The notes: generated by a model from the letters alone, not told the origin. DNA of 64,000 bases from Nitrospira sp. (GCA_037045225.1 JBAOHZ010000009.1:3100001-3164000); one strand, 5' to 3'; shown: positions 46,557-56,270, numbered from the stretch's first letter. A program made the numbers and translations.

Positions 46557-46867
46557 ACCCAATCCTCCTTCTGGTAATGAGCGTCGAGGCCCTAATGTAC
46601 AGTTGTGTGAAAGCTGGTAAATCAGCTTTGACGTGTTACCGCAAGGGCTACCTGCAGTAAACCCGAGACATAGATAGCGCTAGCAAGAGGCAAGTCAATG
46701 GATGAACTATAAAATTATTCTACGCTGTGATGCAATGGGATAATGGCGCCTAACCTATTGATTCTCCAGCGCACGCTTTCTGAGTCTTCCGGCTGTATTG
46801 GGGAAATGTTCGTCGCAAGGAGACGGGAACGGCTGAAGTGAGGTTCGCGGGGGAGGGCATGGCTTGG
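46557..46867. other. Upstream region of groS
   Basis: Carries the minus-strand promoter at 46671-46698. No CIRCE inverted repeat and no gene seen. Confidence 0.6.
46671..46698 (-). promoter_or_regulatory. Candidate promoter of groS-groL
   Basis: On the minus strand TTGACT (46698-46693) and TATCTA (46676-46671) with a 16-base spacer, about 115 bases upstream of groS. It fits sigma-70; a heat-shock sigma consensus is not evident. Confidence 0.5.
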
Positions 46868-48391
46868 TTATCGGGTGGTTGAAAGAGACGTTCGAGTCAG
46901 CAACTCTAAGACATTGCGAGTGATCTGCTGGGCGGCCTCACTGGTGCGGGCGGTTCGCAGCGCCGGCGCATTGTAGTCGTCGAGCCCCCAGCTCCATTGG
47001 ATGGTGCCTGTCGCGAATACGTGGGCCCCGCTTGAGGCTTGGTAGAGGGACATATCGCCATACACGACCTGTCCGTCCCGTGGGTAGGGAGAATGGGCCA
47101 GAATCTCCAGCCCGACCGGTCCTTGGGGGAACGCCCGGTCGATTTCGTATCCCAGTAAACCGGGCAAGCGATGGTCGGAAGGCAATGACACACCGTTGAA
47201 CAGGGGATGCGCTGGCTGGGTGATGACGAGGTCTCCTTCCACCGGGACGGTCTCAAACATCACGCCGAGCAGCAGATGTTCCGGTCGGTTGACCGGCTGG
47301 TCGCGCCATTGAACGGTGATCAGATGGTCGTTGGAGGGATCCCCGTCCAGAGCATAGGGGTCTTCCGCCAGGGCAACCTCTTTATAGGACACCATGGTCC
47401 GGTTCGGTTCCCCGGTGATGGTGCTGGGTTCGAGCCGGATCTGCCAGTAACAGGTATTGGCCGAAAAAAACCCGAGCCCGACTCCCTGATCACGAGCCCC
47501 TTCCACATGACGTCGCATGTCGTGTGACCAGTATTCATCGTGACCGACCGACAGCCAAGCCTTGCGCCCTTTCCAGAAATCCGCGCGGCTATGGGTGTCG
47601 ATATCGGTGCTATAGGTGACGTCATACCCATTCCGCTCCAACCAACGCACCAGGTTGTATTCCCAGCCGGCGGTCGAGAGGGAGCGGGTCGGGTGGATGG
47701 ACATGGCGGTCAGGAACTCTCCCGCTCCCGTGCCGCTGCCGCCCCTGGGATGTTGGCTGGCGGCATAGGGACGATTGAAGGACACTTTCCGCGCCCATTG
47801 CTCGTCCCGGCTGTTCGAGGGATAGGTCGATTTGCCGCCCCAGTTGTTATAGGCCTGGAAGGTCGTGACGCTGGATTGAAAGAGCAGGTCGGCTGGGCGG
47901 TCGTCTTCTCTGAGGACAAAGAGGATGTAGCTCTGTTTGCCGCTGCTTGTGCCGGTCAACTTGGCCAGATAGACGCCACTCAGCCATTCACGAGGATCGT
48001 CTGTTGCCGTGCTCAGTGTGTACGAGACCTGCCATTGGCATTCGATCAGTCCGGTCACCGGATCCGCGATCGGCATCGGTTGTCGAACTCCCGGCAACGA
48101 AATGCCGTCCTGGACCAACCGGGCGCCACTGCCTCCGTACCAGCCCATGCGATAGATGGCGACCGTGACACGCGAGTCGGTGCTGTGGATGTAGAGATGC
48201 AGACTCTCGCCGCGTTGGATGCTCGTAGCGGAGGCATACCCTTCGACTTCATGGTCGGCAGGATCGGTGAGCACCCAGTCGGCATCGCCCGGCCTGGCAT
48301 TTTCCTGGGAGATAGGAGAGGCGGCGTCCGAGGCGGGAGGCGAAGAGGTTTCGCCGATAGCTGCCAGGAGGAAGCCGGCGAAGGCGACCAT
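46868..48391 (-). CDS. N,N-dimethylformamidase beta-subunit-like protein
   Basis: About 507 aa from ATG 48391; a TTG at 48427 overlapping rpoH would add a more basic signal-peptide start. Hydrophobic N-terminus (MVAFAGFLLAAIG), then the family's two parts: an Ig-like start (EGYASATSIQRGESLHLYIHSTDSRVTVAIYRMGWYGGSGAR) and the large domain with FQAYNNWGGKSTYPSNS, SVGHDEYWSHDMRRHVEGARDQGVGLGFFSANTCYWQIRLEP and a C-terminal glutamine-amidotransferase-like fold. Real DMFase needs a small subunit, absent here. The substrate is unknown; probably exported. Confidence 0.78.
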   Translation of the reverse strand: MVAFAGFLLAAIGETSSPPASDAASPISQENARPGDADWVLTDPADHEVEGYASATSIQRGESLHLYIHSTDSRVTVAIYRMGWYGGSGARLVQDGISLPGVRQPMPIADPVTGLIECQWQVSYTLSTATDDPREWLSGVYLAKLTGTSSGKQSYILFVLREDDRPADLLFQSSVTTFQAYNNWGGKSTYPSNSRDEQWARKVSFNRPYAASQHPRGGSGTGAGEFLTAMSIHPTRSLSTAGWEYNLVRWLERNGYDVTYSTDIDTHSRADFWKGRKAWLSVGHDEYWSHDMRRHVEGARDQGVGLGFFSANTCYWQIRLEPSTITGEPNRTMVSYKEVALAEDPYALDGDPSNDHLITVQWRDQPVNRPEHLLLGVMFETVPVEGDLVITQPAHPLFNGVSLPSDHRLPGLLGYEIDRAFPQGPVGLEILAHSPYPRDGQVVYGDMSLYQASSGAHVFATGTIQWSWGLDDYNAPALRTARTSEAAQQITRNVLELLTRTSLSTTR

Positions 48392-48407
48392 GAAGAATCG
48401 CCCCGTC

Positions 48408-49430
48408 TTACATCCGAAGACGGTCAAAATCCTTCACATCCTTCTTGATGAAGTCACGCAGCCGTTTGATGATCCGCGCTTCTAACTGCCTCGTACGTTC
48501 TTTCGTGATGCCGTATTTGGCGCCCATGTCTTCCAGGGTCAGCGGCGTTTCAGAGAGAATACGGTTGCGCAGGATGTCTTCTTCTCGTTCATCGAGCGTC
48601 TGCGTGAATTCGGCCAGCTTCCGGCGAAACAGTGCTTTGAGCTGCGTATCGGCCAGTCGTTCGTCAGCCGGCTGTTCATGCCCGGGCAGCACATCCATCA
48701 AGGTGCCGTCGGATTCTTGGCCGATGGGTTGGTCGAGGGAGAGCTCCCAGTTGCCCAGCCGCTGATCCATCTCGATGACATCGCGTTCGCGTACGTTCAG
48801 GCGATCGGCCAGAAGTTTGCTGTCCGGCGCGAAGCCTTCGCGTTCGAGCTTGGCTTTTTCTTTCTTCAGGTTGTAGAAGAGCTTCCGCTGGTCCTGCGTG
48901 GTGCCGACTTTAATCAATCGGTAGGTGTTCAGCAGGTACCGGAGAATATAGGCTCTTGCCCACCAGGCGGCGTAGGCATAAAAGCGGACGTTTTTCGTCG
49001 GGTCGAACTTCTTGATCGCCTGGAGCAGGCCGACGTTCCCTTCCTGAATCAAATCCATGTGGTCGGCGCCGGTGTGGAGATACTCAGACGCGATGGAGAC
49101 GGACACCCGCAGGTTGGCCAGGATGAGCTTCATGGCCGCATCACGACTGCCCCGGAGCTGATATTCCTCGAAGAGCCGGAGCTCTTCTTCTTTGCTGAGG
49201 TAGGGATACCGCCGGATTTCAGTCAGGTATTGCTGGAGGGTGGTGACCGGGACCAGTGAGGTTGAAAGCGGGGCTTCCTGCGGCTCTTTCGACGGCTGGT
49301 GGTCCGCCGCGTCATGTTCTTCCGTCACCTCGTCGTCCGTCGGCTCAAGGGCCTCGGGTTCAATGGCGTCGATGTGTTCGTCCAGTTCCGCGGCAGCGTC
49401 TGAATCGTGCGTCTGTTTGCGCTGTGTCAT
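48408..49430 (-). CDS. rpoH: RNA polymerase sigma-32-type factor RpoH
   Basis: 340 aa. The first 60 residues are acidic and unusual. Then come region 1.2 (YLTEIRRYPYLSKEEELRLFEEY), region 2 (LILANLRVSVSIASEY, HMDLIQEGNVGLLQAIKKFDPTKNVRFYAYAAWWARAYILRYLL), the RpoH box TTQDQRKLFYNLKKEK and region 4.2 (LTLEDMGAKYGITKERTRQLEARIIKRLRDFI). The RpoH box identifies the heat-shock class. groES/groEL lie 2 kb away on the same strand. Confidence 0.93.
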   Translation of the reverse strand: MTQRKQTHDSDAAAELDEHIDAIEPEALEPTDDEVTEEHDAADHQPSKEPQEAPLSTSLVPVTTLQQYLTEIRRYPYLSKEEELRLFEEYQLRGSRDAAMKLILANLRVSVSIASEYLHTGADHMDLIQEGNVGLLQAIKKFDPTKNVRFYAYAAWWARAYILRYLLNTYRLIKVGTTQDQRKLFYNLKKEKAKLEREGFAPDSKLLADRLNVRERDVIEMDQRLGNWELSLDQPIGQESDGTLMDVLPGHEQPADERLADTQLKALFRRKLAEFTQTLDEREEDILRNRILSETPLTLEDMGAKYGITKERTRQLEARIIKRLRDFIKKDVKDFDRLRM

Positions 49431-49633
49431 AGAGGTCGAAACCGTGGGCCTTGCCTTGACCTTCTCGCAAAGCGTCCAGGGTAGGGCTGACTATACCAGA
49501 TGTCGGGCGTGGAGCAATAACGTGTTCTGCACGGCACGTGCCCGCGTCTCTTGCGTCTCTGAAATCTGGCCTCGTATAGTGCGTGGGTGATGTTGAAAAA
49601 CCAACCGGATTCTCCCGGCACGGGTGGTAAGGG

Positions 49634-50872
49634 ATGAAATCGTTCACGAGTGGCACCACCATAGGCGTGGCTCTGCGAAGCGGGCATTGGCCGACCCTGG
49701 TCGGCGCCTGGTTGCATCTCACGGTGAGTTTCATGGTATGGCTGCTCATCGGCGCATTAGCAGTGGCGATCGGCCAGGAACTCGGGCTGACCACGACCCA
49801 ACAGAGCGTCCTGGTAGCTCTGCCGTTACTGGGTGGCGCGGTGCTGCGCATTGCCGCCGGCTGGGCCTGTGATTGGTACGGGGCGAAGCAGACGGGTCTG
49901 CTGGTGTTGGGACTGCAACTGGTTGCCGTCCTCTGGGCTGCGTTCGGAGGGCGGAGTTATGCGGAACTCCTCGGTATCGCGCTCCTGCTCGGTGCCGGCG
50001 GCGCGAGTTTTGCCGTCGCGATGCCCGTGGCCAGCCGCGCCTATTCTGCACCTCATCAAGGCCTAGTCCTGGGGTTGGTGGCCTCCGGGAATATCGGGAC
50101 GGTGCTCGTCCTTCTGTTGGCTCCGCGATGGGAGGCGCTGCTGGGGTGGCACTGGGCGTGCGGGATCATGGCCGTTCCCATTCTGATCACGAGCGGTCTT
50201 TTTCTCACCGTGGTACCGCGCGAGCTTGCACATGAGGCAGGGCGTGGGATCTGGTGGCACGCAGCCTGGGAGATGGCGCGGGTGCCGTCAGTGTATTGGC
50301 TCTGTCTCGTTTATGGCGTCACGTTCGGTGGATTTGTCGGGCTCACGAGTTTTCTGCCGGTGTTGCTGCACGATCATTACGGCAGCGACCCGATTGTCGG
50401 CGGTTCCATTGCCGCGCTCTGCGGATTCACGGGCAGCCTGATTCGTCCGGTCGGCGGATATGTCGCGGATCGATGGGGCGGGTTGCCGGTGCTGGTCGGG
50501 GTGTTTGTTGCGCTCGCGTTGATCACGGCGTTGGCGGGATCGCTTCCGGCGTTACCCTGGGCCATGGGATTGTTGGTGGGAACGATTGCGGTGATGGGGT
50601 TCGGGAACGGGGTGATTTTCCAAATCGTTTCCGAGTGGTTTCCGAAGGATATCGGTCTGGCGTCCGGCTTGGTCGGTGCCGCTGGTGGGATCGGCGGGTT
50701 CCTGGTGCCGATCGGCTTCGGGCTGCTGCGGGAAAGCACGGGCACGTTTGTGTTTGGGTTTGTGGGATTGGCGGTCGTGAGCGCTGCCGCCGCGATGACG
50801 GTGGCCCCGGCCCTGCGGTGGCGCCCCCAGGCCGTTGCGCAGGCTCCGGTCCCCGATGGTTTTTCACGTTGA
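49634..50872 (+). CDS. narK: Nitrate/nitrite transporter, NarK family (MFS)
   Basis: 412 aa with 12 membrane segments. The nitrate signature is present in the second half: MGFGNGVIFQIVSEWFPKDIGLASGLVGAAGGIGGFLVPIGFG; the first half has the paired motif LLLGAGGASFAVAMPVASRAY and the substrate arginines in LRIAAGWACDWYG and SLIRPVGGYVADRWG. It fits nitrite/nitrate exchange. It stands alone, in front of the riboflavin genes; no ANTAR element was found in its 203-base upstream region. Confidence 0.93.
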   Translation: MKSFTSGTTIGVALRSGHWPTLVGAWLHLTVSFMVWLLIGALAVAIGQELGLTTTQQSVLVALPLLGGAVLRIAAGWACDWYGAKQTGLLVLGLQLVAVLWAAFGGRSYAELLGIALLLGAGGASFAVAMPVASRAYSAPHQGLVLGLVASGNIGTVLVLLLAPRWEALLGWHWACGIMAVPILITSGLFLTVVPRELAHEAGRGIWWHAAWEMARVPSVYWLCLVYGVTFGGFVGLTSFLPVLLHDHYGSDPIVGGSIAALCGFTGSLIRPVGGYVADRWGGLPVLVGVFVALALITALAGSLPALPWAMGLLVGTIAVMGFGNGVIFQIVSEWFPKDIGLASGLVGAAGGIGGFLVPIGFGLLRESTGTFVFGFVGLAVVSAAAAMTVAPALRWRPQAVAQAPVPDGFSR

Positions 50873-50937
50873 CAGGTATGGATTGAAAAGAGTTAGCTGG
50901 GCCACCGAAGCCGGTCGGCCTGCACAATCGAGGGACT

Positions 50938-52146
50938 ATGGCGACACCGTTTAATTCGATCGAAGACGCGATTAAGGACATTAAGAAGGGGAAGTTCGTC
51001 ATCCTCGTCGATGACGAAGATCGCGAAAACGAGGGCGATCTCGTCATGGCGGCCGGCAAGGTGACGCCGCAGGCCGTCAACTTTATGGCCAAACATGCGC
51101 GAGGCTTGATCTGCTTGGCATTGACCCCTGAGCGGGTGGAGGAGTTGCAGTTGTCGCCGCAGGCCGCGGAGAACACGGCCACGTTCGGGACGGCGTTCAC
51201 GGTCTCCATCGATGCCCGAAAAGGGATCACCACCGGGATTTCGGCGGCCGATCGTGCGACGACGATTCATGTCGCGATCGATCCCCGCTGCAGCCCTGCC
51301 GATCTTGCGCGCCCCGGTCACATTTTCCCGCTCAAAGCACAAGTCGGCGGCGTGCTCCGGCGCGCAGGGCAGACCGAAGGGTCGGTCGATCTGGCGCGAT
51401 TGGCCGGGCTGTACCCGGCCGGCGTCATCTGCGAGATTATGAATGAAGACGGCACGATGGCTCGGGTGCCGGAATTGACCAAGTTTGCCAAGCGGCACAA
51501 GCTAAAAATGGTCACGATCAAGGCATTGATCGAGTACCGCATGCATCGTGAGACGTTTGTGCGCCGTGCCGCGAGTGCGCTCCTCCCGACCACCTTCGGT
51601 GATTTCGAGGCGATTGCCTTCGAAAACGATATCGATGGCGCGACCCACATTGCGCTGGTGAAGGGACGCGTGGATGCTGAGACGCCGATGCTGGTGCGGG
51701 TCCATTCCGGTTGTCTGACGGCGGATGTGTTGGGGTCGCTGCGTTGCGATTGCCGCGAACAGCTGCACCGGGCGATGGAGATCATTCAGAAGGACGGTCG
51801 AGGCGTATTGCTCTATCTCAATCAGGAGGGGCGTGGGATTGGCCTGCTGAATAAGATTCGCGCCTATGGCTTGCAGGATTCGGGCAGCGATACCGTCGAA
51901 GCGAATCTTCAGCTCGGTTTCAAGGCCGATCTGCGCGACTATGGCGTGGGCGCACAGATTCTCGTGCAGCTCGGGCTACATCGGATTCGCTTGATTACCA
52001 ACAATCCGCGCAAGATCGTCGGCATCGAAGGCTACGGTCTGAAGGTGGTCGAACGGGTACCGATCGAGATCGCCCCGCGCGCGGACAACGAAAAATACCT
52101 CCGCACGAAAAAAGCCAAGCTCGGACACTTGCTCAAGAAAGTCTAG
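50938..52146 (+). CDS. ribBA: Bifunctional 3,4-DHBP synthase / GTP cyclohydrolase II
   Basis: Supplies both precursors of riboflavin. 402 aa. The N-terminal RibB domain has VDDEDRENEGDLVMAA and the substrate residues in LKAQVGGVLRRAGQTEGSVDLARLAGL. The C-terminal RibA domain has the zinc cysteines in VRVHSGCLTADVLGSLRCDC and the active Arg in LYLNQEGRGIGLLNKI. No FMN riboswitch is recognisable upstream. ribH and nusB follow. Confidence 0.97.
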   Translation: MATPFNSIEDAIKDIKKGKFVILVDDEDRENEGDLVMAAGKVTPQAVNFMAKHARGLICLALTPERVEELQLSPQAAENTATFGTAFTVSIDARKGITTGISAADRATTIHVAIDPRCSPADLARPGHIFPLKAQVGGVLRRAGQTEGSVDLARLAGLYPAGVICEIMNEDGTMARVPELTKFAKRHKLKMVTIKALIEYRMHRETFVRRAASALLPTTFGDFEAIAFENDIDGATHIALVKGRVDAETPMLVRVHSGCLTADVLGSLRCDCREQLHRAMEIIQKDGRGVLLYLNQEGRGIGLLNKIRAYGLQDSGSDTVEANLQLGFKADLRDYGVGAQILVQLGLHRIRLITNNPRKIVGIEGYGLKVVERVPIEIAPRADNEKYLRTKKAKLGHLLKKV

Positions 52147-52305
52147 CCCCGCCTGCCTGCGTCGATTCTGAGTCTCACTCTGGCAGGAAAGATCTGTTCC
52201 TTGGCGGCCTGAAACGTATAGCCATTTGAGAGCGTTTCCAGGTATGATCCCCCTCTTTCTTCATCACACACAGTCCATGAAACAGCTGACTCGTGATCTG
52301 ATTCC

Positions 52306-52848
52306 ATGAAGCTTCGCAAAGGGTCTCAAGACGCAACGGGGCTGACGTTCGGCATCGTAGCGAGCAAATTTAATAAGTTTGTGACCAGCCGGCTTCTGAC
52401 CGAGTGTGTGAAGACGCTGACCAAGGCCGGCGTGGCGGATGACGCGATGGAAGTGGTGAGGGTGCCGGGCGCGTTCGAAATCCCCCTGGTGGCCCGCCAG
52501 CTTGCCCGGTCCGGCCGGTTCGATGCGGTCATCTGTCTCGGCGCGGTGATCCGTGGCGATACGCCGCATTTCGAATACATCAGCACCGAAGTCAGCCGGG
52601 GGATTCTGCAAGCCTCTATGGACTCGACTCTCCCGGTCATCTTCGGCGTCCTCACGACCGATACGGTGGCTCAGGCGATCGAGCGGGCGGATCCGGCCAA
52701 GTTGAATCGTGGCGCCGATGCGGCGAAAACGGCAATTGAAATGGTCAATGTGATGCGACTGCTCAAGAAGGAAGAAAGTGGAGAGGTGCCCAAGTCGGCC
52801 ATCCCTCCACGACGAGCCGCCCGAACGACAATGAGGTCGAAGCGCTGA
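52306..52848 (+). CDS. ribH: 6,7-dimethyl-8-ribityllumazine synthase
   Basis: Condenses the RibA and RibB products to lumazine. 180 aa. Motifs: GIVASKFNKFVTSRLL, VPGAFEIPLVARQLA, VICLGAVIRGDTPHFEYISTEVSRGI and FGVLTTDTVAQAIERA. The C-terminus has a basic extension of about 25 residues (PPRRAARTTMRSKR). It is 13 bases ahead of nusB, a common pairing. Confidence 0.96.
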   Translation: MKLRKGSQDATGLTFGIVASKFNKFVTSRLLTECVKTLTKAGVADDAMEVVRVPGAFEIPLVARQLARSGRFDAVICLGAVIRGDTPHFEYISTEVSRGILQASMDSTLPVIFGVLTTDTVAQAIERADPAKLNRGADAAKTAIEMVNVMRLLKKEESGEVPKSAIPPRRAARTTMRSKR

Positions 52849-52861
52849 TCGGCGTGGCACC

Positions 52862-53335
52862 ATGGCCTCTCGACATCAAGCCCGTGAACGGGCGGTACAG
52901 ATTCTTTTTCAATACGACATTCATGGTCAGGCAGGCCCGTGGCTGGATGATTTCTGGATTCAGTATCCGCTGGCCGAGGAGTTGCGTGGGTTTGCCGAGC
53001 GACTGGTCGCCGGTGTCAGGGATCACAGGAAGGAACTGGATACGCTGATCGGGAGCTTCGCGACCAACTGGAAGGTCAACCGGATGCCGATCATCGACCG
53101 CAATATTCTTCGGATGGGCTGTTTCGAATTGCTGCATGTGCCCGAGGTGCCGGCCAAGGTGACGTTGAACGAAGCGATCGAGCTGGCCAAGAGCTTCGGC
53201 GACGAGGAGGCCTCGAAGTTCATAAACGGCATCCTCGATAAGGTCCTCAGATCGGACGCCCGGCTGGAACGGAAGTGTGCGTTTCCCGAATTGCCTGTGG
53301 TGGGTGGCGACAGCAGCGTGAAGGGTGACGCGTGA
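52862..53335 (+). CDS. nusB: Transcription antitermination factor NusB
   Basis: Binds boxA RNA with NusE for antitermination of rRNA operons. 157 aa, all-helical. N-terminal RNA-binding helix ASRHQARERAVQILFQYDIHG; C-terminal block VTLNEAIELAKSFGDEEASKFINGILDKVL is highly typical. Ends with a short polar tail. Confidence 0.96.
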   Translation: MASRHQARERAVQILFQYDIHGQAGPWLDDFWIQYPLAEELRGFAERLVAGVRDHRKELDTLIGSFATNWKVNRMPIIDRNILRMGCFELLHVPEVPAKVTLNEAIELAKSFGDEEASKFINGILDKVLRSDARLERKCAFPELPVVGGDSSVKGDA

Positions 53336-53408
53336 AGCGTAGCTCATGGGGGCCTCTCGGATTTCCTGATCGAACGACGCTTCACGAGCGACGAACAACG
53401 AGGAAGAG

Positions 53409-54743
53409 ATGATTGATCGATATACCCGTCCGCGGATGAGTGCCATCTGGGACCTTCAGCATAAGTATGAAATCTGGCTGGAAGTGGAGTTGCAGGCCTG
53501 CGCGGCGTTTGAGCGTGGCGGGCAGATTCCGCGCGGGACGAGCGCCCGGATTCGCAAGAAAGCCAAGATCGATGTGGCGCGTATTGCCGAGATTGAAAAG
53601 GTGACGAAACACGATGTCATCGCCTTCCTCGAATCGCTCATGAGTTCCGTCGGGCCGGAGCATCGCTTCCTTCACATGGGGCTGACCTCGTCCGATATCG
53701 TCGACACGTCGCTGGCGGTACAGATGACCGAAGCGCTGGATCTGATTCTTGAGGATCTCGGTGAGCTGATCGCCGTACTGAAGACCCGCGCGTTGGAGCA
53801 TCGTCATACGGTCATGGTGGGCCGGTCGCATGGCATTCACGGCGAGCCCGTCTCGTTCGGTTTCAAGTTGGCGATTTGGTATGAGGAGGCCTGCCGGCAC
53901 CGGACGCGGCTCGAGGCGGCGCGGAAGGATATCGCGGTGGGCAAACTCTCGGGCGCGATGGGCACGTTCGCTCATCAAGGCCCTGAAATCGAAGAGTATG
54001 TGTGCGCCCAAATGGGGCTCGCGTCGGATCCGGTGTCGAACCAGATTGTGCAGCGGGACCGGCATGCGGCCTATGTTTCGGCTCTGGCGTTGCTGGCTGC
54101 GACTATTGAAAAAATCGCCACCGAGATTCGCCACCTGCAGCGGACGGAAGTGTTGGAGGCAGAAGAATATTTCTCCGCCGGACAGAAGGGGTCGTCGGCG
54201 ATGCCGCATAAGCGCAATCCGATTGCGTCGGAAAATCTGTGCGGCCTGGCGCGCTTGGTTCGCTGCAATAGCTTGGCCGCACTGGAGAACGTGGCCCTGT
54301 GGCATGAGCGTGATATCAGCCACTCCTCGGTGGAGCGGGTGATCATGCCGGACAGCACGATTCTGGTTGATTACATGTTGGCCCGCGTGACCGACCTGAT
54401 CAAGAACCTGATTGTGTATCCCGAGCGGATGCAGCGGAACCTTGATTTGACGGGCGGCCTGGTCTATTCGCAGCGGCTGCTGTTGGCCTTGATCGATAAG
54501 GGCGCCCAGCGCAAGGAGTCGTATGAGGCGGTTCAGCGCAATGCGATGACGGCCTGGAAAGGCGGGGTCGGGTTTCAGGAGCTGGTCGCGCGCGATCCCT
54601 TCATCACGACCCACTTGAAACCGCACGAAATCACCGCCTGCTTCGATCCATCCTATTATCTCCGCCATTTGGATCAAGTCTTTCGCCGGGTGTTCGGGGC
54701 GAGCGTCGCCTCGTCGGCTCGACGACGGAGGAAGCGGAAATGA
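53409..54743 (+). CDS. purB: Adenylosuccinate lyase
   Basis: Acts twice in purine synthesis: SAICAR to AICAR and adenylosuccinate to AMP. 444 aa. Superfamily blocks: MGLTSSDIVDTSLAVQM, MVGRSHGIHGEPVSFGFKLA (catalytic His) and the signature SSAMPHKRNPIASENLCGLARL with the flexible loop Ser. It starts the purine cluster and overlaps the chlorite dismutase gene by four bases. Confidence 0.97.
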   Translation: MIDRYTRPRMSAIWDLQHKYEIWLEVELQACAAFERGGQIPRGTSARIRKKAKIDVARIAEIEKVTKHDVIAFLESLMSSVGPEHRFLHMGLTSSDIVDTSLAVQMTEALDLILEDLGELIAVLKTRALEHRHTVMVGRSHGIHGEPVSFGFKLAIWYEEACRHRTRLEAARKDIAVGKLSGAMGTFAHQGPEIEEYVCAQMGLASDPVSNQIVQRDRHAAYVSALALLAATIEKIATEIRHLQRTEVLEAEEYFSAGQKGSSAMPHKRNPIASENLCGLARLVRCNSLAALENVALWHERDISHSSVERVIMPDSTILVDYMLARVTDLIKNLIVYPERMQRNLDLTGGLVYSQRLLLALIDKGAQRKESYEAVQRNAMTAWKGGVGFQELVARDPFITTHLKPHEITACFDPSYYLRHLDQVFRRVFGASVASSARRRRKRK

Positions 54744-55534
54744 ACGTATGGCGCGCAGGACGAATCGGCCTCTTGGCCGGTGTGCTAATGCTGGCGGCCG
54801 TGTGGCCGGCAGGTGCGGGCGATCGCGAGAAGCTCCTGACCGACCCCGGGGTGTACGGCACATTTGCGACGTTCCAGATGGACCATGACTGGTGGGACCT
54901 TCCGGGGGAATCGCGTGTCATTTCGGTGGCGGAGGTCAAGGGATTAGTCGAGCAATGGTCCGGAAAAATCTTGATCGAGTCCTATTTGCTCAGGGGGTTA
55001 TCCGACCATGCCGATCTCATGTTTCGCGTGCATGCCCGGACGCTGTCGGATACGCAGCAGTTCCTCTCGGCATTCATGGGCACACGGTTGGGACGGCATC
55101 TCAGCACGGACAGGTTGCTCCATGGTCTGAGTAAGAAGCCCACGTATGTGCCCGGCTTTACAGAGTCTATGAAGGCGGAGGCCCAGGGAAACGGCGAATC
55201 CGGAGCCAGGCCCTACGCGATTGTGATTCCTATTCAGAAGGACGCGGTATGGTGGTCGCTGGACCAGGCGGCACGGACCGCTCTGATGCAGGAGCACATG
55301 CAGGCGGCACTCCCCTATCTGAAGACAGTCAAACGGAAGTTGTATCATTCGACGGGGCTCGATGACGCCGATTTCATCGCGTATTTTGAGACGGAGACGT
55401 TGGAGGATTTTCAGAATCTGGTGCGGGCGCTGCAGCAGGTGAAGGAGTTCCGCCACAACCGGCGCTTCGGACACCCGACCCTGCTCGGTACGATGAGCCC
55501 GCTGGATGAGATTCTGGAAAAGTTCGCACAGTAG
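54740..55534 (+). CDS. cld: Chlorite dismutase, periplasmic (Nitrospira type)
   Basis: Heme enzyme that splits chlorite into chloride and O2. 264 aa with a signal peptide ending PAGAG near residue 26. With an offset of 26, the N. defluvii active-site residues appear exactly: Lys141 (K167), Trp145/146 (W171, W172), proximal heme ligand His160 (H186 in MQEHMQAALPYL), distal Arg173 (R199 in VKRKLYH) and Glu210 (E236 in VKEFRHN). The distal Arg marks a true chlorite-degrading Cld, not the coproheme decarboxylase relatives. It is locked inside the purine operon, overlapping purB and 15 bases before purC. Confidence 0.96.
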   Translation: MNVWRAGRIGLLAGVLMLAAVWPAGAGDREKLLTDPGVYGTFATFQMDHDWWDLPGESRVISVAEVKGLVEQWSGKILIESYLLRGLSDHADLMFRVHARTLSDTQQFLSAFMGTRLGRHLSTDRLLHGLSKKPTYVPGFTESMKAEAQGNGESGARPYAIVIPIQKDAVWWSLDQAARTALMQEHMQAALPYLKTVKRKLYHSTGLDDADFIAYFETETLEDFQNLVRALQQVKEFRHNRRFGHPTLLGTMSPLDEILEKFAQ

Positions 55535-55549
55535 TCGAAGGAGAGAGTC

Positions 55550-56263
55550 ATGACCGTCGAACCAGCAGGCACGATGATCTATGAGGGCAAGGCCAAGAAA
55601 ATCTTTACGACTGACCGGTCCGACCAGGTGGTGCAGTATTTCAAAGATGATGCCACGGCGTTTAATGCGCAGAAGCGCGGGACCATCGTCGACAAAGGGG
55701 TGGTCAACAACAGGGTGTCCGAGCGGCTGTTCCGGTTGCTCGAACAGCAGGGGATCTCGACGCACTTCATCGAACGCATCAGCGACCGCGAGATGCTGAC
55801 CAAGCGGGTGACGATTGTCCCGGTCGAAGTGGTGGTGCGAAACGTCGTCGCGGGGAGTCTGGCCAAGCGACTGGCCCTCGAAGAAGGCGCGGCCATCGAC
55901 CCGGCGATCATCGAGTTTTATTACAAGGACGATGCGTTGGGCGATCCGTTAGTGAACGACGATCACCTTCGCCTATTGAATGTGGCGACTCCGGCTGTGT
56001 TGCGGGAGATGCGGGAGTTAGGCCACAAGATCAATGCGGTATTGCTGCCGTTTTTTAAACAGCGACGGATGATGCTCGTCGATTTCAAGCTGGAGTTCGG
56101 CGTGTTTCACAATCGACTCATCCTCGCCGACGAAATTTCTCCCGATACCTGCCGGTTCTGGGACCAGACGACCAAAGAGTCGATGGATAAGGACCGGTTC
56201 CGGAAGGATTTGGGAAAGATCGAAGAGGCGTATCAGGAAGTGTTGAAGCGGGTGTGCGAATAG
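55550..56263 (+). CDS. purC: SAICAR synthetase
   Basis: Ligates aspartate to CAIR in purine synthesis. 237 aa. Motifs: MIYEGKAKKIFTTDRSDQVVQYFKDDATAFN, VVRNVVAGSLAKRL, VNDDHLRLLN and the SAICAR signature LVDFKLEFG followed by LADEISPDTCRFWD. Bacterial short form. Behind cld, with a GAAGGAGAG ribosome-binding site. Confidence 0.97.
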   Translation: MTVEPAGTMIYEGKAKKIFTTDRSDQVVQYFKDDATAFNAQKRGTIVDKGVVNNRVSERLFRLLEQQGISTHFIERISDREMLTKRVTIVPVEVVVRNVVAGSLAKRLALEEGAAIDPAIIEFYYKDDALGDPLVNDDHLRLLNVATPAVLREMRELGHKINAVLLPFFKQRRMMLVDFKLEFGVFHNRLILADEISPDTCRFWDQTTKESMDKDRFRKDLGKIEEAYQEVLKRVCE

Positions 56264-56270
56264 GGGCGGC

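Noticed and set aside
46557..46700. CIRCE/HrcA operator upstream of groS
   Set aside because: No TTAGCACTC-N9-GAGTGCTAA repeat or close variant was found.
49431..49633. ANTAR-type hairpins upstream of narK
   Set aside because: No pair of six-base loops with A1/G4 on stable stems was found in this region.
52147..52305. FMN riboswitch before the riboflavin genes
   Set aside because: The conserved FMN-element blocks are absent here and upstream of ribBA.
53382..54863. 493-codon open frame opposite purB
   Set aside because: purB on the plus strand is complete with all motifs; the antisense frame is a GC-rich shadow.
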